Shown: piece after piece, positions 1 to 8,412 of the stretch
Layout: each line of letters opens with the position of its first letter
Numbering within the stretch: position 1 is the stretch's first letter
From: 79-D21 sp022839995
Lineage (GTDB): Bacteria; Synergistota; Synergistia; Synergistales; 79-D21
NCBI GenBank assembly: GCA_022839995.1
Contig: JALHIN010000013.1
Location: 17,143 to 81,142 of the forward strand
DNA length: 64,000 nt
Direction: 5' to 3'
The notes under the pieces: model-generated
The model's input: the letters and a program-made list of their open reading frames with translations, nothing else
What the model was told of the DNA's origin: nothing
Database searches by the model: none
Translations under genes and position numbers: made by a program

Positions 1-376
1 TTTCGTCCTGGAGCGGGTGGAGGTCGGCCACCTTCGGAGAGCCGGCCAGGCGGTCGTTGACTTTCGGGCTGTATTTCATGGTGCAGGTCCCCTGGCCGAT
101 GTCGATGTTGAGGTCCGCCCCCAGGTTCTCCTGGCTCAGCCGCAGGAAGTGCTTGAGCACCCTCATCTGTCCCATCTCGGGCAGGGCGGGAGGCGTGGCG
201 CGGCGCATCCCCTCGGGGAGGGCATCCAGGGCCTCCCTACCCGCGGCTTCGATCTCCGGCCCGCCTTCCGGGACCAGGATGCCCCTTTCCCCGGGCGAGG
301 AAAGTTCGAAGATGATCGGCTCATCCCAGCGGGCCTGGTGAAAATCGCGGATTTTTTCCTTCATGTCCATACCCAT
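1..376 (-). CDS. gcvPB: Glycine dehydrogenase (decarboxylating) subunit 2, C-terminally cut by window edge
   Basis: This is the second half of the split P-protein of the glycine cleavage system, which decarboxylates glycine with PLP and passes the aminomethyl group to the H-protein lipoyl arm. About 125 residues are visible, ending in a conserved segment with QENLGADLNIDIGQGTCTMKYSPK. The part carrying the PLP lysine lies outside the window. The ATG at 374-376 is preceded by a GGGAGG ribosome site about seven bases away; two more in-frame ATGs follow within four codons. It starts 25 bp after the gcvPA stop, as the last visible gene of a four-gene operon. The assignment is firm; the 3' end is unknown. 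Confidence 0.95.
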   Translation of the reverse strand, partial: MGMDMKEKIRDFHQARWDEPIIFELSSPGERGILVPEGGPEIEAAGREALDALPEGMRRATPPALPEMGQMRVLKHFLRLSQENLGADLNIDIGQGTCTMKYSPKVNDRLAGSPKVADLHPLQDE

Positions 377-401
377 CTCTGTTCCTCCCTTTCTCTTCGC
401 C

Positions 402-1793
402 CTACCGAGCGGTCACTTCGGCCAGGGCTTCGGCGAGGGTATCGATGTCGTCCTGGGTGACGACCTCGGTGAAGGCGTAGAGGGCCGTCTGCCCCAGCGC
501 AGGAAAGGCACGGGAGAGGTCGTGGCCCCCGAAGATGCCCTTCTCCAGGAGCGCCTGGTTGATCTCCCCCACGGTCTTTCCGGTTCCGTCGAAGTTCACG
601 GGGACCTCCTTGAAGAAGGAGCTGCCGATCGCGGGGACCCGAACGCCCCGGATCGTCCCCAGCTTCTTCATCGCGTAGGCGGTCCGGCCCATGCAGGCCT
701 CGCCCAGTTCCTTCATCCCCCTGGGTCCCATGAGGGCCAGGTACACGGCCGCGGTGATGCCCCAGAGAGCCGCCGCTGTCCCGACGAATTCCTTGGCGTT
801 CTCCCGCTTGGCAAAGGAGGTCCGCTCCCAGGCCACGTCCCCGAAGCCCCACTCCTTGTGCGTGGTCGGGGCGATGCCGAACAGGCGGCTCGGGTATTCC
901 TCGATGAACTTCTCGTCGTCCGGGGCGCCGATGAATCCTCCCCGCCCGCCGCCCATGAACATGTGGATCCCCAGGGGCTGGATGTCCCCGCAGGTGAGGT
1001 CCGCCCCGTAGTTGCTGGGGGGCGCGAGCACGCCCAGGGAGGACGGGTCGGCGTAGACGACGCAGAGGGCTCCCTTCGAGTGGGCGGCATCGGCGATCTC
1101 CCGGCCCCGGGTCTCGATGAACCCCAGGTAGGAGGGGTTCTCGAAGAAGACGGCCGCCGTCCGGTCGGTCATTTTCGCAGCCAGGTCGTCCCTGTCCATG
1201 AGGCCGCTCTTCGGGTCATGACCCACGAGGGTGACCTTCATGTCCGGGTGCAGGTAGCCCCTGATGGCCGAGAGGCGGTCAGGCGAGGTGGTGCCGGCGA
1301 CGAGGACCTCGTCGCGCTTCGTGATGCGCCCGGCCATCCGCAGGGCGGTACCGGCCGCCTGGGAGCCGTCGTAGGTCGGGACGTTGACGACGTCCACGTC
1401 CAGAAGTTCCGCCATGAGGCTCTCGTACTCGAACAACGCCTGGAAGCGGCCGTGGTCCTCGTAGGGCTCCCCGGCGTAGGCGGTCAGGAACTCGCTTCGG
1501 CCGTTGATCTCGTCGCAGACCGCCGGCACGTAGTGGTTCCAGCAGCCCCCCCCGAGGAAGCACAGCAGCTCGCCGCTCGTGCGGTTCTTCGAGAGGATCC
1601 CATCCACGTGCCGCTTCAGGGCGGCCTCGGAAAGGAACGGTTTCGGCAGGTCCAGCAGCCCTTTCACACGGAGCTCCTGCGGGATGCACGCGAAAAACTC
1701 CTCGATGTCCTTCGCCCCGATGCTTTTCAGCATTTCGGCCTGGACCTCGGGAACCGAATTGGGGATATAGGGGTGCACGAATTTTTCCGACAT
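402..1793 (-). CDS. gcvPA: Glycine dehydrogenase (decarboxylating) subunit 1
   Basis: This 463-residue protein is the N-terminal half of the two-subunit glycine decarboxylase, the usual length for that family. It pairs with gcvPB immediately downstream. It begins MSEKFVHPYIPN and contains the family segments LGGGCWNHYVPAVCDEI and PYEDHGRFQALFEYESL near residues 65-115. The reading frame is open further upstream, but the ATG at 1791-1793 has a GGGAGG site at proper spacing and fits the family N-terminus. gcvT and gcvH are not in the window, so the rest of the complex is encoded elsewhere or beyond the left edge. It likely works with glyA (38899-40167) in glycine/serine and one-carbon metabolism. 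Confidence 0.95.
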   Translation of the reverse strand: MSEKFVHPYIPNSVPEVQAEMLKSIGAKDIEEFFACIPQELRVKGLLDLPKPFLSEAALKRHVDGILSKNRTSGELLCFLGGGCWNHYVPAVCDEINGRSEFLTAYAGEPYEDHGRFQALFEYESLMAELLDVDVVNVPTYDGSQAAGTALRMAGRITKRDEVLVAGTTSPDRLSAIRGYLHPDMKVTLVGHDPKSGLMDRDDLAAKMTDRTAAVFFENPSYLGFIETRGREIADAAHSKGALCVVYADPSSLGVLAPPSNYGADLTCGDIQPLGIHMFMGGGRGGFIGAPDDEKFIEEYPSRLFGIAPTTHKEWGFGDVAWERTSFAKRENAKEFVGTAAALWGITAAVYLALMGPRGMKELGEACMGRTAYAMKKLGTIRGVRVPAIGSSFFKEVPVNFDGTGKTVGEINQALLEKGIFGGHDLSRAFPALGQTALYAFTEVVTQDDIDTLAEALAEVTAR

Positions 1794-1816
1794 GTCCTTC
1801 TTCCTCCCTTTGGCAA

Positions 1817-2587
1817 TCAGGCCGTTCCGCCGCCGTCGACCACGAGGACCGCCCCGCTGACCCACGGCGACAGGTCGCTCACCAGGAAATAGACGGCCTT
1901 GGCGATGTCGATCGGCTGCCCGACCCGGTGGATCGGCCGGTCTGCGCTTTCGGCAAGCCATTGTTCAAGGTCCATCCCCAGCTGGCGCCCCTCGTCCCGG
2001 AGCAGCGGCGTGTCCACGTCGCCCGGGCAGACGCAGTTGACCCGGATGTTCTGCGGCCCGTGGTCGATCGCCATGGCCCGCGTCATGTTGACGGTCCCCC
2101 CCTTGGCGGCGCAGTAGGCAACAGCCCTTGGCCCGCCCTTGACCCCCCAGCCGGAGCCGATGTTGACGATGCTGCCCCCTCCCTGCTCCGCCATGACGGG
2201 CACGACGTACTTGCTGACCAGGAAGATGCCCTTCAGCCCCACGTCCAAAACGAGGTCCCACTCCTCTTCCGTGAGGTCCACCACCGTCTTCCGGCGGATG
2301 ACCCCCGCGCAGTTCACCAGCGCGTCGATTCGGCCGAAGGCGTCCTTCACCTCGGCCACGGCCTTCCGGCACTCTTCCTCCGAGCGGACGTCCACCTTCA
2401 CGAACCGGGCCCTGGGCCCGATTTCCGCGGCAGCCGCAGCCCCTTTCGCCTCGTCCACGTCGAAAAGGGCCACGGAGGCTCCCATCTCCGCCAGGAAACG
2501 GGCGCACCCCAGGCCGATCCCGCTGGCCGCGCCGGTGACGATCGCAACCCGGCCCTCCAGGCTGAACCCTTCACAGCTGCATCCCAT
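1817..2587 (-). CDS. Short-chain dehydrogenase/reductase (SDR), second of a tandem pair
   Basis: This is a 256-residue NAD(P)-dependent classical SDR with a Rossmann fold. The cofactor motif TGAASGIG lies near residues 17-24, the NCAG motif is at about residue 93, and the catalytic Tyr-x3-Lys appears as YCAAK near 160. The ATG at 2585-2587 has a GGAGGGAG site; longer in-frame readings overlap the upstream gene and are unlikely. The substrate cannot be told from sequence. It lies 38 bp after another SDR and 23 bp before gcvPA, so all four genes are probably co-transcribed. That suggests oxidation or reduction of a hydroxy or keto compound feeding the glycine pool, which is an inference from position only. 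Confidence 0.9.
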   Translation of the reverse strand: MGCSCEGFSLEGRVAIVTGAASGIGLGCARFLAEMGASVALFDVDEAKGAAAAAEIGPRARFVKVDVRSEEECRKAVAEVKDAFGRIDALVNCAGVIRRKTVVDLTEEEWDLVLDVGLKGIFLVSKYVVPVMAEQGGGSIVNIGSGWGVKGGPRAVAYCAAKGGTVNMTRAMAIDHGPQNIRVNCVCPGDVDTPLLRDEGRQLGMDLEQWLAESADRPIHRVGQPIDIAKAVYFLVSDLSPWVSGAVLVVDGGGTA

Positions 2588-2625
2588 CCGTTCTTCTCCC
2601 TCCTCTTCGTTCGACGCCAGGCCTC

Positions 2626-3381
2626 CTAGGAATAGAGGCCCGCGGTTTCTCCCCCGTCGATGCGGATATCGGCTCCCGTGATGTACGCCGCGTCGTCGGA
2701 AGCCAGGAACGCGTACAGGGCGGCGATCTCCTCCGGCTGTGCGTGCCGTTTCATGGGGATTCCCTCGTTGACCTTCGCCAGCATCTCGGGCGTGTACTCG
2801 GCCTTCTGCATCGGCGTGAGCACGTACCCCGGGCAGACCGCGTTGACCCGAACCGTCGGCGCCAGTTCCAGCGCCATGGTCTTCGCCAGCAGGATCACGC
2901 CGGCCTTGGACGCGTTGTAGTCGGCGTACCATCGGTGCCCCTCCGTGCCGTTCGAGGAGGCGGTCATGAGGATGACCCCGCTTTTTTGGGCCAGCATCCG
3001 GACGGCCGCCTCCCTGGAGCAGAGGAAGACGCCCCGGAGGTTCACCCCCATCACTCGGTCCCATTGCTCGGGCGTGATGTCCACGAAGTCGGACCGCACG
3101 CTGATGCCCGCGTTGGCCACCAGAACGTCGATCCCCCCCAGGAGCCCGTCCAGCTCGGCAAAGGCCTTCGACACCGATTCCGGGTCGCTGACGTCGGCGA
3201 CCAGCCCGCCTTCGAAGGACGGGTTTTCCGCCAAGGCCTGTTCCAATGCCCCGCGGTTCACGTCGAGGATCGCCACCCGCGAGCCCTCCGACGCAAAGCG
3301 GATGGCGGTCGCCAGCCCGATGCCGCTGGCAGCCCCCGTCACCAGGATCCTTTTTCCCCTCAGTTCCTCGTACCGTGCCAA
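2626..3381 (-). CDS. Short-chain dehydrogenase/reductase (SDR), first gene of the gcv-linked operon
   Basis: This 251-residue classical SDR has TGAASGIG near residues 15-22, an NAGI motif near 90 and the catalytic YNASK near 155. Its C-terminus ends in a typical GADIRIDGG segment. It resembles its neighbour at 1817-2587 in fold but the two are clearly diverged, so this is not a recent duplication. The start at 3379-3381 follows a GGGAGGTGG ribosome site. It is the promoter-proximal gene of the run SDR-SDR-gcvPA-gcvPB and is divergent from the amidohydrolase at 3492. Substrate unknown. Confidence 0.9.
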   Translation of the reverse strand: MARYEELRGKRILVTGAASGIGLATAIRFASEGSRVAILDVNRGALEQALAENPSFEGGLVADVSDPESVSKAFAELDGLLGGIDVLVANAGISVRSDFVDITPEQWDRVMGVNLRGVFLCSREAAVRMLAQKSGVILMTASSNGTEGHRWYADYNASKAGVILLAKTMALELAPTVRVNAVCPGYVLTPMQKAEYTPEMLAKVNEGIPMKRHAQPEEIAALYAFLASDDAAYITGADIRIDGGETAGLYS

Positions 3382-3411
3382 GGGAATCCACCTCCCGGTT
3401 CTTTCGATTGA

Positions 3412-3440
3412 TTGACAAACAGGTAAGTCGAAGGTAGTCT
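3412..3440 (+). promoter_or_regulatory. Candidate sigma70 promoter for the amidohydrolase/GntR/EamA operon
   Basis: A TTGACA box at 3412-3417 and TAGTCT at 3435-3440 are separated by 17 bases. Transcription would begin near 3447 and lead into the gene at 3492. The -35 box is perfect and the -10 box is poor. It lies in the 110-bp divergent intergenic space shared with the SDR/gcv operon. Confidence 0.45.
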
Positions 3441-3456
3441 AGCATAAATTGGATTC

Positions 3457-3468
3457 ATAGTATACCGT
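3457..3468. promoter_or_regulatory. Possible GntR/FCD operator centred on GTATAC
   Basis: The palindrome GTATAC at 3460-3465 sits between the candidate promoter and the amidohydrolase start. FCD-type GntR regulators often bind short palindromes with a TATAC-like core, and such a regulator is encoded two genes downstream at 5132. The site would let that regulator control its own operon and perhaps the divergent one. The pairing is inference; six-base palindromes also occur by chance. Confidence 0.3.
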
Positions 3469-3491
3469 GTATTCTACCTGGAGGGAAGACC

Positions 3492-5093
3492 ATGAAATCG
3501 ATCCTCGTCACCGGGGCCCGAATCTGGACAGGAACGGATTCGCAGCCTTTCGCCGAGAGCCTGCTGGTCGTGGGAAACCGTTTCGCCGCGGTCGGTTCCG
3601 CGGAGGAGGTCCAGGCCCATCCCAGGGCGAGGGACGCATTCCGGATCGAGCTGGGAGGCGAGGGCGTGGTACCCGGGTTCACCGACGCCCACGTTCACCT
3701 GGCCGGACTGGCACGGCAGAACTGGGAGGTCAGCCTGGAGGGCAGCAGTTCCCTGGAGGAAGCGTTCGGCCGGATCCGGGAAAGGGCGGCTTCGGTCGGT
3801 CCCGGCGACTGGATCTACGCGGTGGGGTTCGACGAAACCCGGTGGCCCGACGCTCGAAAGCCTACCCGAGCGGACGTGGATGCCCTCGGGCTTTCGAACC
3901 CCGTGCTGCTCCGGCGGATCTGCGCCCACGTCCACGTGGCGGGCAGCCATGCCATGGAACGGGCCCGCCTGTTCCGGGAATCCGGAGTCTTCCTGGAGAG
4001 CGAGGTCCAGCCCCTCACGGACGCCATGGCCCGCGAATCGCAGGGGAAAGCCCTCTCCGCCGAAACGGTCCTGGAAGCCTGCAGGAAGCTGGCCTCCTGG
4101 GGGACCACCTGCGTCCACACCTGCAGCGCCGCCAGCTACGGGCTCGAAGAAGACCTTTCCCTCTACCAGGAGCTTTTCGACCGCGGCCTTCTTCCCCTCC
4201 GGGTCGTTTCCTACCACGACGCCCTGCCGAACATCCTCTTCCGAAGCGGCTACGGCAACGACTGGATCCGCTACGGCGGCCTCAAGCTGTTCCTCGACGG
4301 ATCCCTCGGCGGGCGAAGCGCCGCCCTGGCCGAAGACTACGCGGACGCCCCGGGGCACCGGGGCCGGCTGAACCTGGAGGACGCGGACCTGGCCTCTGCC
4401 GTCGAAGAAGCCTTTTGCCGGGGGATCCAGGTCCAGGTTCACGCCATCGGCGACGCTGCCATCGACCAGGCACTGGACGCCTTCGAACCCTACGCCGGGA
4501 GGAAGAGCCCCCTGGCTTTCCCCTTCCGGCTCAACCACGTGATCGTGACCCGGGAAGACACCTTCGAGCGCCTCGCCCGGATCCGCCCGGCGTGCGACAT
4601 CCAGCCCATCCAGGCGGTCAGCGACATGGACATGGCCCCCCTCCGCCTCGGCCCCGGGCGGAGCCGGACCGCCTATGCCTGGAAAACGCTGGAAAACCTG
4701 GGACTCTTGCTCACGGGTTCCAGCGACGGCCCTGTGGACACGGCGAACCTCTGGGTTTCCGTGGACGCGGCCGTCAACCGGCGAAAAGTCGACGGCTCCG
4801 GCCAGTCCTGGAGGGAAGAGGAGCGGCTGTGCCTCGATTCCGCCCTCCGCCTCTTCACGGTGAACCCATGGCGGGTCATCGGCCAGGACAGGAGGATCGG
4901 CCGGATCGCCCCCGGCATGGCGGCGGATTTCTGCATCCTGGACCGCGACCCGTTCGCCATCCCCGCGGAGGACCTCCACGAGGTCACCGTCCTGGGCACC
5001 TTCGCGGGAGGACTCCTGACCTGGGACAGGAGCGGGGATCTCGGGGAACCGTTGCTGCTGGAAACGTCGGATCCCTTTTCCGTTACGGTATGA
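3492..5093 (+). CDS. Amidohydrolase family 3 (YtcJ-like) metal-dependent hydrolase
   Basis: This 533-residue TIM-barrel amidohydrolase belongs to the YtcJ-like group. The metal-binding HxH is in GFTDAHVHLAG near residues 65-75. A later histidine segment, VQVHAIGDAAID, lies near 315, and the C-terminal GRIAPGMAADFCILDRDPF is typical of the family. The substrate is not predictable; members cleave amides or other C-N bonds in small molecules. A GGAGGG site precedes the ATG. It is followed after 38 bp by a GntR regulator and then an exporter, so it looks like part of a small regulated catabolic operon. Confidence 0.9.
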   Translation: MKSILVTGARIWTGTDSQPFAESLLVVGNRFAAVGSAEEVQAHPRARDAFRIELGGEGVVPGFTDAHVHLAGLARQNWEVSLEGSSSLEEAFGRIRERAASVGPGDWIYAVGFDETRWPDARKPTRADVDALGLSNPVLLRRICAHVHVAGSHAMERARLFRESGVFLESEVQPLTDAMARESQGKALSAETVLEACRKLASWGTTCVHTCSAASYGLEEDLSLYQELFDRGLLPLRVVSYHDALPNILFRSGYGNDWIRYGGLKLFLDGSLGGRSAALAEDYADAPGHRGRLNLEDADLASAVEEAFCRGIQVQVHAIGDAAIDQALDAFEPYAGRKSPLAFPFRLNHVIVTREDTFERLARIRPACDIQPIQAVSDMDMAPLRLGPGRSRTAYAWKTLENLGLLLTGSSDGPVDTANLWVSVDAAVNRRKVDGSGQSWREEERLCLDSALRLFTVNPWRVIGQDRRIGRIAPGMAADFCILDRDPFAIPAEDLHEVTVLGTFAGGLLTWDRSGDLGEPLLLETSDPFSVTV

Positions 5094-5131
5094 TGGGAAG
5101 GGATGTTACACCGGCAGGAGGGGGAACTCGC

Positions 5132-5818
5132 GTGAAGGGTCCCGAAATTTACTCGACGTCCGCGGAAGCGGTCTACCGCCAGCTTCTGCACATGATCTTC
5201 TCCAAGCAGCTGAAACCGGGGCAGCGCCTCCCGGAGGTGCTCCTCGCGGAACAGCTGAACGTCAGCCGCACACCCGTCCGGGAGGCTCTCCGGCGCCTGG
5301 CCAACGAGGGACTGGTGACGCTGATGCCCAACGTGGGAGCCCGGGTCGTGACCCCGACGAGGCAGGAGATGCTGGACACCTACGAGGTCCGCAATGCCCT
5401 GGAATGCCTGGCGGTCCGCCGGGCTGCCGCGCGCATCACGGCCGTCCAGCTGGCCCGCCTGGAGGAGAAGATCGAGGAGGAGGTCGGCGTGTTCGCCGAA
5501 CGGGACCTGGAGGCATACATCGAGGTCAACAACGCCTTTCACCGGATCATCGCCGAGGCCAGCGGGAACCTCGCCCTGGCGGACACGATCGAGAACTACC
5601 TGGCCCGGACGTTCGTCTACATGGTCTTTTTCGAAAGCTTTTTCGATTTCGACACGAACCCGAGCCTTGAGGAGCACCGGGCCATCCTCGCCGCCCTGCG
5701 GGCCCGCGACGCCGAGGAAGCGGTCCGCCTGATGGACCGGCACATCCTTCAGGCCACGGAGGACCTCAGCCGGAAGGACCTGGAGCCCCTCGAAGGCGAG
5801 ACCGACCGCCTGCCATGA
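5132..5818 (+). CDS. GntR-family transcriptional regulator, FCD subfamily
   Basis: This 228-residue regulator has an N-terminal winged helix (residues about 10-75, with LAEQLNVSRTPVREALRRL) and a C-terminal all-helical FCD ligand-binding domain. I chose GTG at 5132 because AGGAGG stands nine bases upstream; an in-frame ATG at 5091 overlaps the previous gene and lacks a site. The stop codon overlaps the start of the EamA transporter (ATGA at 5815-5818), so the two are translationally coupled. It probably senses a small carboxylate or the amidohydrolase substrate and controls this operon. Confidence 0.92.
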   Translation: MKGPEIYSTSAEAVYRQLLHMIFSKQLKPGQRLPEVLLAEQLNVSRTPVREALRRLANEGLVTLMPNVGARVVTPTRQEMLDTYEVRNALECLAVRRAAARITAVQLARLEEKIEEEVGVFAERDLEAYIEVNNAFHRIIAEASGNLALADTIENYLARTFVYMVFFESFFDFDTNPSLEEHRAILAALRARDAEEAVRLMDRHILQATEDLSRKDLEPLEGETDRLP

Positions 5819-6753
5819 AAGGCCACCTCCTGGGCATCGTTCTCGTTCTCCTGGTGGGTCTTTTCGGCGGGGCGACGGGCCCCGTCGAGCGTTTCGCCTT
5901 CCAGGCGGGTTTGACCCCCCTCTCGATCAACGCCGCCCGCCTCCTGATTTCCACCGCCGTCATCCTGGCCTTCGCGGCCTCCTTCCGCAAGGAAGCCCTC
6001 CGCCCGGACCCAGGGGAACTGCCGTGGCACGTGCTGAACGGGGCCGTCGGGATCGGGGTGACCTACGTCGCCACGAACATCGCGTTCGTCCGCATCCCCG
6101 TCGGACTGGCGATGATGCTCTTCTACCTGGCTCCCTTCTGGGTGATGATCGCGGCCCGGATTTTCTGGAAGGAACCCGTTACGCCCCTCCAGGCGGCCTG
6201 CCTGCTGCTGGCGTTGGCAGGGACCTGGGTCGCGGTGGGCGGCGTCAGCGGCAGCCGGCCGGACCTGTTCGGCACCCTTTGCGCCGTGGCGGGGGGGATG
6301 GGATATGCCTGCTACATCCTGAGCGGCCGGTGGGGCATCGGGCAGCGGGACCCCTTCAAGACCTACGTCCAGGCGTTCATCTGGGGGCTTTTGGTCGTTT
6401 CGGCAACCGCCGTCGCCACGGGAGAGGCCCGGACGCTGCTGCACACGAACGCCGCGGGCCTGTTCTCGCTGGTCGTCCTGGCGCTGGTCTGCACTCTCGG
6501 CGTCTACGGGCTCCTCATGGCCTCCCTCCGCTTCATTCCGGGAAGCGTGGCCTCCATCGTTTCCATGAGCGAGATCGCCTTCGCGGCAGGCTGGGCCTGG
6601 CTTCTTTTCGACGAGGTCCCTTCCCCGGAGGTCGTTCGGGGGGGGCTGCTCATCATCGCCGCGGTCCTCCTGCTGGGTTTCGGGAAGCGAAAGGCCGGCT
6701 CGCAGGAACGCGAACCGGCCACCGACACCTCTTTCTCCCGCCGCTTTTCCTAG
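5815..6753 (+). CDS. EamA/DMT-superfamily transporter
   Basis: This 312-residue inner-membrane protein has about ten hydrophobic helices arranged as two EamA repeats, with the second starting near residue 145. Members of the drug/metabolite transporter superfamily export amino acids or other metabolites; the substrate is unknown here. It overlaps the GntR gene by four bases and is last in the operon. Its stop codon overlaps the stop of the convergent gene at 6750. Confidence 0.9.
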   Translation: MKGHLLGIVLVLLVGLFGGATGPVERFAFQAGLTPLSINAARLLISTAVILAFAASFRKEALRPDPGELPWHVLNGAVGIGVTYVATNIAFVRIPVGLAMMLFYLAPFWVMIAARIFWKEPVTPLQAACLLLALAGTWVAVGGVSGSRPDLFGTLCAVAGGMGYACYILSGRWGIGQRDPFKTYVQAFIWGLLVVSATAVATGEARTLLHTNAAGLFSLVVLALVCTLGVYGLLMASLRFIPGSVASIVSMSEIAFAAGWAWLLFDEVPSPEVVRGGLLIIAAVLLLGFGKRKAGSQEREPATDTSFSRRFS

Positions 6754-7205
6754 AGGGCGCCTTTCGAAACCACGTGCGCCAGCCACCCGTAAAGGGATAG
6801 CATGAACGGCATGCGCATGATGAACACCACGAAAGCGCCCATCGGCAGGACGGACCGCAGGGTCAGCAGGAAGCTCTCGGCGGGTTCCTTCCGGGCGATG
6901 TAGCCCAGTACCCCCTCGCAGAGGGCGAAGGCGAAGAGGTAGAAAAACCACCGGTGCCCCGCCGAATAGTTGTGCATCGCCAGGATGGTGACGGTCGCGC
7001 AGTAGGCGGACCATCCTCCCTGGATGTAGGTCTCCGCAGAGACGAACAGGAACTGGACGACCTTCCCGAACCAGGAGGAAGATCTCTCCCCTTCCAGGCC
7101 GAACGCCTCCCTGGCCGCCTTCACGACGGGCATGACGAGCCTGACGTAGGCAAGGGAAAACAAAAACGCCGTGCTGACCAAGGGGATGAAAAAGTGCGCG
7201 AGCAA
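6750..7205 (-). CDS. Small multi-pass membrane protein of unknown function
   Basis: This 151-residue protein has four or five hydrophobic segments (about residues 4-25, 48-65, 85-105 and 118-140). I do not recognise a family. It begins at a TTG codon with a GAGAGGAAG site upstream, and no better start is visible. It converges with the EamA gene with overlapping stop codons and lies 41 bp downstream of the oxidoreductase at 7247, so it could be the last gene of that operon. Function not assigned. Confidence 0.65.
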   Translation of the reverse strand: MLAHFFIPLVSTAFLFSLAYVRLVMPVVKAAREAFGLEGERSSSWFGKVVQFLFVSAETYIQGGWSAYCATVTILAMHNYSAGHRWFFYLFAFALCEGVLGYIARKEPAESFLLTLRSVLPMGAFVVFIMRMPFMLSLYGWLAHVVSKGAL

Positions 7206-7246
7206 GAGCTTCCTCTCCTCTCCGAGGGCGGTTCACGCCGCTTATT

Positions 7247-8407
7247 CTAGCATTCCGGAAGCGGTTCCCAGGCTCCCTCGTGCAGCTGCTTCATCACCGG
7301 GCAATGGATGATCCCCTCCTGCACCGTCTTGAAACAGGCGTTGCAGGAAATGCACTCGGCGGGTCTCAGGTCCCCTTCCGCCCAGCGGTTCACGAGATCG
7401 CTTTCGGCGATCAGGGGGCGGCAGAGGGAGAAGAGGTCGGCCACCCCTTCCTCCAGGAAACGGGCCACCGTGTGGGGGCTCTTCAGGCCTCCCACCAGCG
7501 CGACGGCCGCCCGCTGCCCGACCCGGGATTTCACCAGGGCGGCGTGGGCCGCGAAGTATCCTTCGTCGACCCCTGCCCGGGTCCCGAGACGCGAATTCGA
7601 CCGCTCGACGCCCACGTAGCGGGCTCCGCCCGAAACCTCGATGCCGTTCGCTCCCCGCTCGACGAGCCTCTCCGCCAGCCGGGCCCCCTCCTCGGCCGTG
7701 TACCCGCCGTCCCGTTCCTCGGAAACGCTCAGTTTCCACCAGACCGGGAAATCCGGCCCCACGCAGGACCGAACCTCTTCCTGCACCGCCAGGAGGATCG
7801 CCGACCGGGATTCGAAATCCCCTCCCCACTTGTCCGTCCGCCGGTTGAAAACGGTCGACAAAAACTGCATCAGCAGGTACCCGTGGGCCCCGTGCAGCTG
7901 GACGCCGTCGGCCCCGCCCTCCTTCACGCGGCGCGCGGCCGCCCCGAAGTCCCGGACGATCCGTTCGATGTCCGACTCCGACAGTTCCTCGACCCGGTTG
8001 CCGAACACGGGGTCCTTTTCCATCGCCGAGGGCCCCTTGATGCTCCCCTGCCGCACGGCGGCCGGGTTGCTGACGGCTCCCCCGTGGGCGATCTGAACGA
8101 TCAGCCGGGCTCCCTTCGGCTGGACGGTGTCTGCCAGTTTTCTCACGTCCCGGATCCGTTCGTCGGTGTTCACGTTCATCTGGCGAACCTGGGCCCGCCC
8201 GTCCGCGGAAATGTTGGCGTAGCCCGAAATGATTCCCCCGACACCACCGGCGGCCAGTTCGGCGTAGCGGGACAAGAGCGGCCCGGTCACCTCGCCGGAT
8301 TCCTCCGTGCAGCCGGCCAGCCAGGTGGCCGACCGGAGAAACCGGTTGCGAAAGCCGATGCCGCCGGCCTCCACCGGCTCGAAAAGCCTCGCGACGGATC
8401 TTTCCAT
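7247..8407 (-). CDS. NADH:flavin oxidoreductase, Old Yellow Enzyme family
   Basis: This 386-residue FMN-binding TIM barrel resembles the N-terminal domain of 2,4-dienoyl-CoA reductase-type enzymes. Visible family segments are QIAHGG, the catalytic-loop region GVQLHGAHGYLLMQFLS, NRRTDKWGG and VALVGGL. The C-terminal cysteines CISCNAC...C match the pattern that holds a 4Fe-4S cluster in the larger family members, but the usual C-terminal FAD/NAD domain is absent. The ATG at 8405-8407 lies ten bases after AAGGAGG; the in-frame GTG at 8416 is too close to that site. The stop of the upstream MFS gene lies at 8413, so the genes are coupled. It likely reduces an enone or enoate. Confidence 0.9.
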   Translation of the reverse strand: MERSVARLFEPVEAGGIGFRNRFLRSATWLAGCTEESGEVTGPLLSRYAELAAGGVGGIISGYANISADGRAQVRQMNVNTDERIRDVRKLADTVQPKGARLIVQIAHGGAVSNPAAVRQGSIKGPSAMEKDPVFGNRVEELSESDIERIVRDFGAAARRVKEGGADGVQLHGAHGYLLMQFLSTVFNRRTDKWGGDFESRSAILLAVQEEVRSCVGPDFPVWWKLSVSEERDGGYTAEEGARLAERLVERGANGIEVSGGARYVGVERSNSRLGTRAGVDEGYFAAHAALVKSRVGQRAAVALVGGLKSPHTVARFLEEGVADLFSLCRPLIAESDLVNRWAEGDLRPAECISCNACFKTVQEGIIHCPVMKQLHEGAWEPLPEC

Positions 8408-8412
8408 CTTTT

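Noticed and set aside
363..1892. A 509-codon plus-strand frame opposite gcvPA
   Set aside because: The composition is rich in Arg, Gly, Pro and His without motifs, and the minus strand carries a clear gcvPA.
3382..3491. Glycine riboswitch ahead of the SDR-SDR-gcvPA-gcvPB operon
   Set aside because: The intergenic space is only 110 bp, is shared with a divergent gene, and shows no tandem aptamer pattern.
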